This document shows positions 28,322 to 36,357 of a stretch of 64,000 nucleotides of DNA, piece after piece. Source of the stretch: Flavobacterium jumunjinense (GTDB lineage: Bacteria; Bacteroidota; Bacteroidia; Flavobacteriales; Flavobacteriaceae); NCBI RefSeq assembly GCF_021650975.2, contig NZ_CP091285.1, positions 4,526,001 to 4,590,000 on the forward strand, in the 5' to 3' direction. Position numbers and translations under genes: made by a program. Under the pieces are notes generated by a model. It worked only from the letters and a program-made list of their open reading frames with translations, made no database searches and had not been told where the DNA came from. How positions within the stretch are numbered: position 1 is the stretch's first letter; each line of letters opens with the position of its first letter.

Positions 28322-28537
28322 TTAAGTATTTGCTAATTCTTGTTTCATTATATTTGTTACACAGGGTTTTAAAATTGGATTTTCATTAATAAAATAAACC
28401 AGCCACTTTTTTAAATGGTCTAACTCATATGGAAGTAATTTTTTTATTGCTTTTTTCAATTCTTTCATAAAAAGTTCAGGATCAAAACTTACTCTTTCAA
28501 GTACATCTTTTGTGTAATCGTAAATCATTCTAGACAT
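28322..28537 (-). CDS. Small conserved-looking protein, function unknown
   Basis: 71 residues, all alpha by pattern, no signal or membrane segment (MSRMIYDYTKDVLERVSFDP, then KELKKAIKKLLPYELDHLKK). A regular start, clean terminator and coding-like composition support it as real. I recall similar short helical proteins in Flavobacteria but cannot name a family. Confidence 0.65.
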   Translation of the reverse strand: MSRMIYDYTKDVLERVSFDPELFMKELKKAIKKLLPYELDHLKKWLVYFINENPILKPCVTNIMKQELANT

Positions 28538-28777
28538 AATTCAAATTATTATTAGTTAATAAGTAGATTTAAATTCATTATAAAGCTACAACTATCTATT
28601 TGAAAATCAAAGTAAAAACATTATTTATTATCGTTTAAAACCTTTTTTTATCGTTGAAATACACTTTTGTAGGTATATTCTTTTTGAATGATAAATTGAA
28701 AATAACTTTTGTAAATTGCATACCTATTAAAAATTAAATTCCACCATACTATAACCTTTACAACTCATTGATTTTAA

Positions 28778-29755
28778 ATGAAAAAACATCAGGAAGAAAT
28801 TAGAAATGAACTAATCAATTCAAAATTAATTACAAGAGAACAAGGCAATCAAATTGATGCATATAAAAAATTATCTATTTTTTCACTACATAATGAATTA
28901 CGTACTTTATTATATCTTTCAGTTTCTCTCTTTACAGCAGGAATAGGAATAATAATATATCAAAACATAGATTCAATTGGGCATATTGCATTATTACTTG
29001 CATTATTTATAATAATCTGTTTTTGTTTTTTTATGAGTTTCCAAAAAGCACCTCGCTTTCAAAAAACAGAAACTTTTTTCAGCAACTCTTTATTCGATTA
29101 TCTCATAGTATTAGCATACATTTTAACTTGCACTTTTATTGGTTATCTTCAATTTCAATATTCTATTTTCGGTAATCAATTTGGGTTAGCAACACTAATT
29201 CCAACCCTGATTGGTTTAGGTTGTGCTTATTATTTTGATAATAAAAGTATTTTAACAATTGCTATTACTGGTTTAGCTGCATTTATTGGCATTACTGTAA
29301 AGCCTCAAATGTTGTTACAATGGGACACATTTAACTTAAATACTTTAGGTTATCCATCAATACTATTAGGTGCTGTTTTAGTGCTTTGGTCTATCTATTG
29401 TGACACTATTGATTTGAAGAAGCATTTTAAATTAATTTTTACTACCTATGCTTTACATATTATTTCTTTAGCATGTATTTGCAATCTTTTAAGTTATACA
29501 AATAGAGTTCCTTTTGCTATTTTTCTACTACTTTCAACTTATTATTTTATCAAAACCAGTATAAAAATAAAAGCAATTTCTATCTATATTTTTACCATTT
29601 TATACGGTTATATTGGTTTAAATATCATTTTATTTATGCTCCTTGAAAGATTAGATTTTTCAAACTTATTTGAACTCTTTATTTTTTTACTACCAATATA
29701 TTTCATCCTTTCAATAATAGGCTTCATTAAATCAATAAAAAAATTCAAACAATAA
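28778..29755 (+). CDS. DUF2157-like multi-pass membrane protein
   Basis: 325 residues: a soluble N-terminal helix pair (about 1-40, with REQGNQIDAYKK) followed by roughly nine membrane spans. The layout, a short cytoplasmic head then many spans, fits DUF2157-type proteins. It is followed three bases later by a second, larger protein of the same architecture, so they probably work as a pair. Function unknown. Confidence 0.7.
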   Translation: MKKHQEEIRNELINSKLITREQGNQIDAYKKLSIFSLHNELRTLLYLSVSLFTAGIGIIIYQNIDSIGHIALLLALFIIICFCFFMSFQKAPRFQKTETFFSNSLFDYLIVLAYILTCTFIGYLQFQYSIFGNQFGLATLIPTLIGLGCAYYFDNKSILTIAITGLAAFIGITVKPQMLLQWDTFNLNTLGYPSILLGAVLVLWSIYCDTIDLKKHFKLIFTTYALHIISLACICNLLSYTNRVPFAIFLLLSTYYFIKTSIKIKAISIYIFTILYGYIGLNIILFMLLERLDFSNLFELFIFLLPIYFILSIIGFIKSIKKFKQ

Positions 29756-29758
29756 GTT

Positions 29759-30928
29759 ATGATAAGTTACGACAAAAAGTTATTAGAAAATACTTATTTA
29801 GTTAATGAAGCAAAAAGTCTAGAAACTTCTGGATTTATCAGTCAAGAACAGGTTGCTGCTATAAAAAACAATTTTACAGCATTGAAAACTCAGGATAATC
29901 TATTTATTCGAATTTGTTTATTCCTTTTAGGAAGTATCCTGTATTTATCTATATGTGGAGCAATCGGTTTTTTAGGTTTAAACTCATTTAATTCAGATTC
30001 AGACACAAGTATGTCAATCTTAATTTTTATATTTGGTTTAACTGGTTTTCTAACTACAGAATTCATTTTAGTACGGACAAAGAATTATTTCGGAAATGGT
30101 TTAGACGATTCGTTTATTATTGGTATGCAAATAGCCTTTAACGGCCTTATCTTATTCTTCAATAATTCTGACATGGTATTCTGTTTTTCAATATTTTCAA
30201 TAAGTACACTATGCTATTTTCGATACCTTCATTTAGTATCACTCTTAGCATCTTATATTTCAGTAATAGCACTATTGTTTTTTATTTTTATTGATTATAT
30301 ACATTACGGAGCGGAAATTTTACCTTTTATACTTTTTTTCTTTGGAATAGGTTCTTATCTCTTTTCAAAAAAAATAACATCAAAAATAAAGACTCCCTAT
30401 TATAGTGCAGGTATTCTTTTAATTAGCAATCTTGGATTAATTTTAACCTATCTTTCAATGAATTATTTTATAGTTAGAGAGCTATCTAATGAAATAAATT
30501 CATCTAGAGGAGAAATACCAATGGCTTGGTTATTTTATAGCTTTACGATTCTAATACCATTGTTTTATTTGTTTTACAGTATAAAGACTAAAAACAAACC
30601 AATGTTATGGATTGGTGGTCTAACAATGGCATTTACAGTATTCACAATACGTTATTACCATCATATAATGCCTACAGAAATTAGTTTAACATTAGCAGGA
30701 ATAATTCTTTTTAGTATTGCTTTTCTAGCCATTAGAAAATTAAAAATGAAGGAAAGTGGTATTACATTTTTGCCAGACAGATTTGAACCATCAAATTCAT
30801 TATTAAATATTGAAACATTAGCAAGTGCTTCTCAGTTTGGAATACAAACAGAAGACCAAACTACAGATTCACCAATGGATTTTGGTGGTGGTGGCTTTAG
30901 TGGTGGTGGTGCAGGAGAAAGTTTTTAA
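29759..30928 (+). CDS. DUF2157/DUF4401-like membrane protein with glycine-rich tail
   Basis: 389 residues; a soluble head (FISQEQVAAIKNNF), about ten membrane spans, then a cytoplasmic tail ending FGGGGFSGGGAGESF. That glycine-rich ending resembles the tails of TPM-domain membrane proteins. It partners the 28778 gene, with three bases between them. Function unknown. Confidence 0.7.
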   Translation: MISYDKKLLENTYLVNEAKSLETSGFISQEQVAAIKNNFTALKTQDNLFIRICLFLLGSILYLSICGAIGFLGLNSFNSDSDTSMSILIFIFGLTGFLTTEFILVRTKNYFGNGLDDSFIIGMQIAFNGLILFFNNSDMVFCFSIFSISTLCYFRYLHLVSLLASYISVIALLFFIFIDYIHYGAEILPFILFFFGIGSYLFSKKITSKIKTPYYSAGILLISNLGLILTYLSMNYFIVRELSNEINSSRGEIPMAWLFYSFTILIPLFYLFYSIKTKNKPMLWIGGLTMAFTVFTIRYYHHIMPTEISLTLAGIILFSIAFLAIRKLKMKESGITFLPDRFEPSNSLLNIETLASASQFGIQTEDQTTDSPMDFGGGGFSGGGAGESF

Positions 30929-30969
30929 TGAGTCACAAAAACAAGATACAAGTCATTACAAAAAGATTA

Positions 30970-31011
30970 AAAAGAATGGTGTTTTAACAACTTTAAAACT
31001 CCATTCTTTTT
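30970..31011. terminator. Shared terminator of convergent genes 29759 and 30993
   Basis: AAAAGAATGG t GTTTTAA / TTTAAAAC t CCATTCTTTT forms an 18-bp stem with one mismatch. The last codons and stop of the minus-strand aldolase gene lie inside the right arm. Confidence 0.8.
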
Positions 31012-32018
31012 AGTACGTCTATTACGAAATCATGCATTACTCCTCTATAATCCAAGTGCGTAACCATTCTTAATTTCCCTTGTCCCATTGAGGTAATAAG
31101 GATGCTTTTTTGCTTTAATTTTTCAACAAACATTTTCTCATCAATATTTTGTTGCAATGTAAAAATGACAATGTTTGTTTCAACTGGTGCTACAGAAGCA
31201 ATCCATTTCTTTCCTACTAAAACTTCACCAAGCTCTTTTGCACGTTGATGATCTTGTGCTAGCCTTTCAACATTATTCTTTATTGCATATAAACCCGCTG
31301 CTGCTAAATATCCAGCTTGACGCATGTTCCCGCCAAATAATTTACGAATCCTAATTGCTTTCTTTATATCGGCAGCGCTTCCTACTAAAACAGAACCAAC
31401 AGGCGCACCTAATCCTTTAGACAAACAAACAGAAATTGTATCGAAGAGATTACCAAAATCTCTTGGATGTTGATTTTTTGCTACCATTGCATTCCATAAT
31501 CGAGCTCCATCTAAATGAAATTTCAAATTATGTTCCTGGCAAACTCTTTTAATTTTTTCTAATTCTTCCAATTCATAGCAAGCTCCACCTCCTTTATTTG
31601 TAGTATTCTCTATACTCACTAATCGAGTTGTTGGAGCATGATAAAATTCTGGATCATTTATAACATTTCGAACTTGTTGAGCCGTAATTTTCCCTCTATC
31701 TCCGTCTACTAAATGACAAGAAACACCACTATTTGCAGCTACTCCACCACCCTCATATAAAAAAATATGCGACCATTTATCGCAAATTACTTCGTCAGCT
31801 GGTTGTGTATGTAATTTTATTGCAGTTTGATTCGCCATTGTTCCACTTGGAAAAAACAAAGCCGCTTCTTTACCAAATAGTTTAGCAGTGTAACGTTCTA
31901 GTTCATTGACAGTTGGATCTTGCTTAAATACATCATCACCTACTTCTGCTTTAAACATTACGTCTAACATTGCAGGAGTTGGTTTCGTTACGGTGTCACT
32001 AATTAAATTTATTTCCAT
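30993..32018 (-). CDS. ltaE: Low-specificity L-threonine aldolase (PLP enzyme)
   Basis: 341 residues, fold-type I PLP enzyme that splits threonine to glycine and acetaldehyde. The start NLISDTVTKPTPAML and GDDVFKQDPTVNELE are hallmark. The PLP lysine is K201 in CLSKGLGAPVGSVL, preceded by HLDGARLWNA; H84 in KWSHIFLYEGGG stacks on the cofactor. It is divergent from prfB with 48 bases between. The gene's last four codons (RMEF) and stop sit in the shared terminator stem. Confidence 0.9.
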   Translation of the reverse strand: MEINLISDTVTKPTPAMLDVMFKAEVGDDVFKQDPTVNELERYTAKLFGKEAALFFPSGTMANQTAIKLHTQPADEVICDKWSHIFLYEGGGVAANSGVSCHLVDGDRGKITAQQVRNVINDPEFYHAPTTRLVSIENTTNKGGGACYELEELEKIKRVCQEHNLKFHLDGARLWNAMVAKNQHPRDFGNLFDTISVCLSKGLGAPVGSVLVGSAADIKKAIRIRKLFGGNMRQAGYLAAAGLYAIKNNVERLAQDHQRAKELGEVLVGKKWIASVAPVETNIVIFTLQQNIDEKMFVEKLKQKSILITSMGQGKLRMVTHLDYRGVMHDFVIDVLKRMEF

Positions 32019-32037
32019 AAAATCAAAAGTAATGTTC

Positions 32038-32045
32038 TATTTTTG
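32038..32045 (+). promoter_or_regulatory. Candidate -7 box for prfB
   Basis: TATTTTTG matches TAnnTTTG, 21 bases before the prfB ATG; no clear TTG lies 17-23 bases upstream. Confidence 0.4.
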
Positions 32046-32066
32046 TGACGTAAAACTACAATATTT

Positions 32067-33165
32067 ATGCTTAATATAGAACAAGTAAAAGATATTATTG
32101 ATCGCCTTGGTGCGTTAAGGAGGTATCTTTGACATCGATAGAAAACAGATTGAAATAACAAACGAAGAAGAAAAAACGTTTGCTCCTAATTTTTGGGATA
32201 ATGCCAGAGAAGCGCAAATTATTGTTCGAGAACTCCGTTCTAAAAAGAAATGGGTTGAAGATTACAATAAAGCGGTTGATATGACAGATGAACTTCAAAT
32301 CATGTTAGATTTCCTGAAAGATGGCGATATATCTGAAGAAGAAGTAGAAGAATTGCATGCCAAAACTCTGACTCATATAGAGGATATTGAGTTTAGAAAC
32401 ATGCTTTCTGATGAAGGAGACAGCATGAGTGCTGTTTTACAAATAACTGCTGGTGCAGGGGGAACAGAAAGTTGTGACTGGGCTTCTATGTTAATGCGTA
32501 TGTATTTAATGTGGGGCGAAAAACAAGGTTACAAAATTAAAGAGTTGAATTTTCAAGAAGGAGATGTTGCAGGTATTAAAACCGTTACACTCGAATTTGA
32601 AGGTGATTTTGCTTTTGGTTATTTAAAGGGTGAAAATGGTGTACACCGATTAGTGCGTATTTCTCCTTTCGATAGTAATGCAAAACGTCACACCTCTTTT
32701 GCTTCTGTATATGTATACCCATTGGTAGATGATACGATTGAAATTGAAATTAATCCTGCTGATATTGAGATTACAACTGCTCGTTCGAGTGGTGCTGGTG
32801 GTCAAAATGTAAACAAGGTGGAAACTAAAGTTCAATTAGTGCATAAACCAACAGGAATACAAATTCAATGTTCGGAAACACGTTCGCAACATGACAATAG
32901 AAATCGTGCGATGCAAATGCTGAAATCGCAATTGTATGAAATTGAATTGAAAAAACAATTAGCACAACGTGCCGATATTGAAGCTGGGAAAATGAAAATT
33001 GAATGGGGTTCGCAAATACGTAATTATGTAATGCAACCTTATAAATTAGTAAAAGATGTACGCACAGGTGCAGAAACTAGCGATGTTGATGCGGTTATGA
33101 ATGGTGATATTGACAAATTCTTGAAAGCCTATTTAATGATGATGGGTCAAAAAGAGGAAGAATAA
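32067..33165 (+). CDS. prfB: Peptide chain release factor 2, made by programmed +1 frameshift
   Basis: Reads UGA/UAA stop codons and releases the peptide. The gene is join(32067..32129,32131..33165): 21 codons, an in-frame TGA at 32130-32132, then the +1 frame from GAC at 32131, giving 365 residues. The join restores the normal N-terminus (ALRRYL then DIDRKQIEI). Anticodon-like SPF is at about residues 199-201 and the catalytic GGQ at 244-246 ([15 protein letters not shown]). Without the shift, the frame would only start at 32281 and lack 71 residues. Confidence 0.96.
32117..32133 (+). promoter_or_regulatory. prfB +1 frameshift site
   Basis: AAGGAGGTATCTTTGAC: an internal Shine-Dalgarno-like AGGAGG three bases before the CTT TGA C slippery stop, the classic RF2 autoregulatory layout. 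Low RF2 lets the peptidyl-tRNA-Leu slip from CTT to TTT. Confidence 0.95.
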
Positions 33166-33197
33166 AATCATTGTTTTTATTAAATAAAGCACACTAT

Positions 33198-33237
33198 AAA
33201 AGTCCAAATTCTATTAGTTTAGAGTTTGGACTTTTTT
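33198..33237 (+). terminator. Terminator of prfB
   Basis: aaaagtccaaa ... tttggactttt, 11-bp stem, then TTATG. Confidence 0.85.
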
Positions 33238-33392
33238 ATGTTTACTATTAATTAACATCGGTTTCATTGATTTAAAACAAAATAATAGCTATTTTTAGGA
33301 AATAATACCTACTTACAACAAATACAAACAGACATAGAAAAGTGAATGTCTTAAAATGTTCACTGTAGCATTAATTTTTAATATTTTAAATC

Positions 33393-33587
33393 ATGAAAAA
33401 ACAAATTTTAAAATTTGGTAAAGTTTTAACAAAGGCAGAACAAAAAGGAATCATTGGAGCTAATTCTTTTGGAGATGAATATGGGGTTTGTAACTCTCGT
33501 TATTCTTTCTTTTGCGGAGTTCCAGATCATGTATGTTGCAATTATATGTGTGTTTTAGTAACACATCCTGCTTGTAATAGAAATTAA
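33393..33587 (+). CDS. Cysteine-rich peptide with GG/GA-type leader (bacteriocin-like precursor)
   Basis: 64 residues. The first 23 (KFGKVLTKAEQKGIIGA) fit the Bacteroidetes double-glycine-type leader pattern, where LxKxEQKxIxGG is usual; here the cleavage site would be Gly-Ala. The predicted 41-residue core holds six cysteines (C33, C41, C48, C49, C53, C61), enough for three disulfides or thioether-type modification. It has its own long upstream gap with an AGTGAA/TTCACT inverted repeat (33341-33346 / 33359-33364) and its own terminator. No peptidase-containing ABC exporter or modification enzyme is nearby. Secretion and antimicrobial or signalling action are inferred. Confidence 0.65.
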   Translation: MKKQILKFGKVLTKAEQKGIIGANSFGDEYGVCNSRYSFFCGVPDHVCCNYMCVLVTHPACNRN

Positions 33588-33638
33588 AAATAGGTTAGCA
33601 AATATAAAATAGTCTTTTGTTGACAAGAGTCAAAAGTG

Positions 33639-33671
33639 AATCCCAAAGTTTTTTTAAGCTTTGGGATTTTT
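33639..33671 (+). terminator. Terminator of the cysteine-rich peptide gene
   Basis: aatcccaaag / ctttgggatt with a 10-base loop and TTT after. The rest of the gap to 33908 is AT-rich, and I see nothing else in it. Confidence 0.8.
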
Positions 33672-33908
33672 ACTTTCTATAAATCATATAACTAATTGAT
33701 ACTCTACTGACAGAATAATGTAGATTTAATTCTGATGTGTAAATTGACAAATTATTAAAAGTCTATTTCATAATAAGAGCGTAAAAAAAGAAAGAATAGC
33801 GAACACCCTTTTGAATATTTTTTTTCACATATCTCAATAATTATTGTAAAATATTACATATTTCAAAACAAAAACACGTTATTTGAAAAAAATACCTAAA
33901 ATATACTC

Positions 33909-34913
33909 ATGAAACCCTATACGCTACAAGAAATAAATGATGTCCTAAAAGGTACAATTTATGGAACTACAAATCAGAAAATTACTGCCCCTGAACAACT
34001 TGAAGTCGCTTCAAATACAGAAATATCTTTTATTGGAAATAAAAAATATGAAAAATTATGGGCTACTTCAAATGCTTGCGTTGCAGTAGTCAATGAAGAT
34101 ATTTCGATAGCACCTGGTGAGAATAGGGCTTTTATAAAAGTAAAAAATGCTGATTTGGCAATGTCGCAAGTACTTGAACTTTTTGCGCCTGCTCCTCCTC
34201 AATTTCTTGTAGACATTCACCCCACAGCAACTATAGACTTAACTGCTGTTATTAGTAATGGTGTTAAAATTGGTGCTGGTTGCTATATAGGTCCGAAAGT
34301 AGTTATACACGAAAACACAATACTCTATCCTAATGTGACTATTCTAGATGAATGTACTATTGGAAAAAACACAATAATTTGGTCTGGTGCAGTTGTTAGA
34401 GAACGTTGCCATATTGGTAATGATTGTATTATTCACCCGAATGCTACTATTGGTGCAGATGGTTTTGGATTTCGACCTTGCTCTGAAAGAGGACTCGTTA
34501 AAGTTCCTCAAATTGGAAATGTAATTATTGGAAACGGTGTAGAAATTGGTGCTAATTCTTGTGTTGATAGAGGTAAATTTAGTTCTACCGTAGTTGGGGA
34601 CGGATGTAAAATTGACAACTTAGTTCAAATTGGACATAATAGTAAACTAGGTCGTTTTTGTATTATGGCTGGAAATAGTGGATTAGCTGGTTCTGTTACA
34701 TTAGGAAATGGTGTAATAATTGGCGGAAGTGCATCGATAAAAGATCATATAAAGATTGGAGATGGTGTAATTGTTGGTGCTGGTTCTGGTGTTGCTGGAG
34801 ATATTGAAGCGGGGAAAACAATGCTTGGTTATCCTGCAATTGAGGCTAGAGACGCATTAAAACAATGGGCTATTCTGAAAAGATTAGTCAATGATTCTAA
34901 AAAAAGTAAATAG
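33909..34913 (+). CDS. lpxD: UDP-3-O-acylglucosamine N-acyltransferase
   Basis: Third step of lipid A synthesis. 334 residues: an N-terminal uridine-binding domain (1-100), then a left-handed beta-helix of hexapeptide repeats (105-300) and a C-terminal helix. Signatures: IGADGFGF (181-188), catalytic H243 in [12 protein letters not shown], and [15 protein letters not shown]. It stands alone here rather than beside lpxC/fabZ, so it may be the second lpxD-like copy known in some Flavobacteria; substrate choice could differ. Confidence 0.88.
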   Translation: MKPYTLQEINDVLKGTIYGTTNQKITAPEQLEVASNTEISFIGNKKYEKLWATSNACVAVVNEDISIAPGENRAFIKVKNADLAMSQVLELFAPAPPQFLVDIHPTATIDLTAVISNGVKIGAGCYIGPKVVIHENTILYPNVTILDECTIGKNTIIWSGAVVRERCHIGNDCIIHPNATIGADGFGFRPCSERGLVKVPQIGNVIIGNGVEIGANSCVDRGKFSSTVVGDGCKIDNLVQIGHNSKLGRFCIMAGNSGLAGSVTLGNGVIIGGSASIKDHIKIGDGVIVGAGSGVAGDIEAGKTMLGYPAIEARDALKQWAILKRLVNDSKKSK

Positions 34914-34920
34914 TATTTAT

Positions 34921-34975
34921 GATTTTCTTTTTCTATTATCCTATGTTATTCAAAGGATAATAGAAAAAGAAAATC
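34921..34975 (+). terminator. Perfect 22-bp hairpin after lpxD
   Basis: The left arm 34921-34942 and right arm 34954-34975 are exact reverse complements (22 bp) around an 11-base loop, then GTTTTTAT. It lies 8 bases past the lpxD stop, so a terminator role is likely, though the stem is unusually long. Confidence 0.65.
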
Positions 34976-34995
34976 GTTTTTATAAGTTGATAATT

Positions 34996-35156
34996 ATACC
35001 ATTTATGATTTGAATTTACTGTAAAATAAAATGATGATTTTTTTCTTGATATGTAATAGAAAATCAAAGCATAACATCGCTACGTTTTTATTTTATATTG
35101 AAATAGCGAGGAAAAAAGGGCGTTTTATTCCAGTAAATTCAAGTGATAAATGGTAT
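34996..35156. mobile_element. MITE-like element with 26-bp terminal inverted repeats
   Basis: The left end (34996-35021, ATACCATTTAT then GATTTGAATTTACTG) and the reverse complement of the right end (35131-35156) differ at only two or three positions over 26 bases. The interior of about 109 bases has no frame and contains a small CGCTA/TAGCG stem. TTA flanks both ends if the repeat is trimmed to TACC...GGTA, as a target-site duplication would. The right end abuts the stop codon of the FrnE gene. A related right end occurs at 55321-55356. Confidence 0.5.
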
Positions 35157-35872
35157 TAATCACAACCATCAATTCCGCAACTGTCGCCTTCGGTACTATT
35201 TACAACTTTTACATTTGACATTGAAGATTTTTCTTCCCATACTTTTTCTAATGTTTCCATAAATACTTCTTCTGGTTGTGCTCCTGAAATAGCATATTTA
35301 TTATCAAAAACAAAGAAAGGTACACCTTGAACTCCTATATTTTGCGCTGTAGCAATATCGTTATTAACCTCATCCGAATAAGCATCAGAATGTAAAACCT
35401 CTTCTACAATTGTTTTTTCTAAGCCAACTTCTTGTCCTAATGTACTTAATATTTCTAAATTATTTACATCTTTCCCTTCAGTTAAATAAGCTTTTAACAG
35501 CAATTCTTTTAGTTCGTTTCCTAAATTATATTTCTTTGCTAAATGCAATAAACGGTGTGCGTTATGAGAATTGGCTAAAATGGCTTTTTCAAAATGAAAA
35601 TCTAAACCAGAATTTTTAGCATTTTGCGTCATATTATCGACCATTTCTTGTGCCCAAGCCTTGTCTTTACCATATTTTACTGCTAAATGATCTACAATAT
35701 TGTCATCGGCTGATGCTTTAAAGCTTGCGTCTAACTGAAAACTTTTCCACTCAATTTCAACCTTATCCTTGTGTTCAAAATTAGCTAATGCTCCTTCTAT
35801 TCTTCTTTTTCCTATATAACAAAACGGACACATGACATCGGACCAAATTTGTACTTTTAATGTATTTTCCAT
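35156..35872 (-). CDS. DsbA/FrnE family thiol oxidoreductase
   Basis: 238 residues from the ATG at 35872, chosen over an upstream start because MENTLKVQIWSDVMCPFCYI is the family N-terminus. Thioredoxin fold with an inserted helical domain; the CPFC redox pair is C15/C18, and the cis-Pro region is GVQGVPFFVFD. FrnE-like proteins are cytoplasmic here (no signal peptide). The C-terminus ends in SCGIDGCD, a pair of cysteines seen in several flavobacterial members. The stop codon is at the edge of a MITE-like element. Confidence 0.9.
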   Translation of the reverse strand: MENTLKVQIWSDVMCPFCYIGKRRIEGALANFEHKDKVEIEWKSFQLDASFKASADDNIVDHLAVKYGKDKAWAQEMVDNMTQNAKNSGLDFHFEKAILANSHNAHRLLHLAKKYNLGNELKELLLKAYLTEGKDVNNLEILSTLGQEVGLEKTIVEEVLHSDAYSDEVNNDIATAQNIGVQGVPFFVFDNKYAISGAQPEEVFMETLEKVWEEKSSMSNVKVVNSTEGDSCGIDGCD

Positions 35873-35962
35873 TACTTTTTTTATTTGTATATACAAACTT
35901 ACTTCTATTTGAATGGTAATAAAAAGGATTTAAGAGTTTATTAACGTATCAACTGAGGTAGA

Positions 35963-36304
35963 TTAAAAGGGATGCATGTAGTATAGAAAAGGATAAAAAA
36001 AGGTTACAAAACCATAGGCGGCTGTCCCAAAAATGATAAATAAATGCCTGTATTGAAAGAAATTAAACTTTGATTTTAAATAATATACGTTAATTATTTC
36101 AAGTAATATTCCTAGAGAATAAAGAACATTTGCCATGAAGCCCCAAAATAAAATTCCAATACAATCTAATAAACCAAAACAAGGTGAAAAAATAAGCAAC
36201 AGAGAAAAAGTGCCTAAAGCTCCTAAAATCATATTAAAGCTAAGTCTATGCCTTTCCCACCAATTAATTGTTTGATTTATTGAACTAAAATCTATTTCTT
36301 TCAT
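35963..36304 (-). CDS. Small multi-pass membrane protein, unknown
   Basis: 113 residues with about four hydrophobic spans (24-42, 45-70, 86-104 and a short C-terminal one) after a charged head containing INWWERHRLSFN. No family recognised. It stands between FrnE and a secreted protein gene on the same strand and marks the start of the accessory region. Confidence 0.55.
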   Translation of the reverse strand: MKEIDFSSINQTINWWERHRLSFNMILGALGTFSLLLIFSPCFGLLDCIGILFWGFMANVLYSLGILLEIINVYYLKSKFNFFQYRHLFIIFGTAAYGFVTFFYPFLYYMHPF

Positions 36305-36357
36305 GTTTTTAAATTTATCTACTTGACTTAATCAAATACTACTTATTTTATACTTTT

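Noticed and set aside
32281..33165. Open frame starting at 32281 taken as a complete gene
   Set aside because: It is the in-frame remainder of prfB after the +1 frameshift; the true start is 32067.
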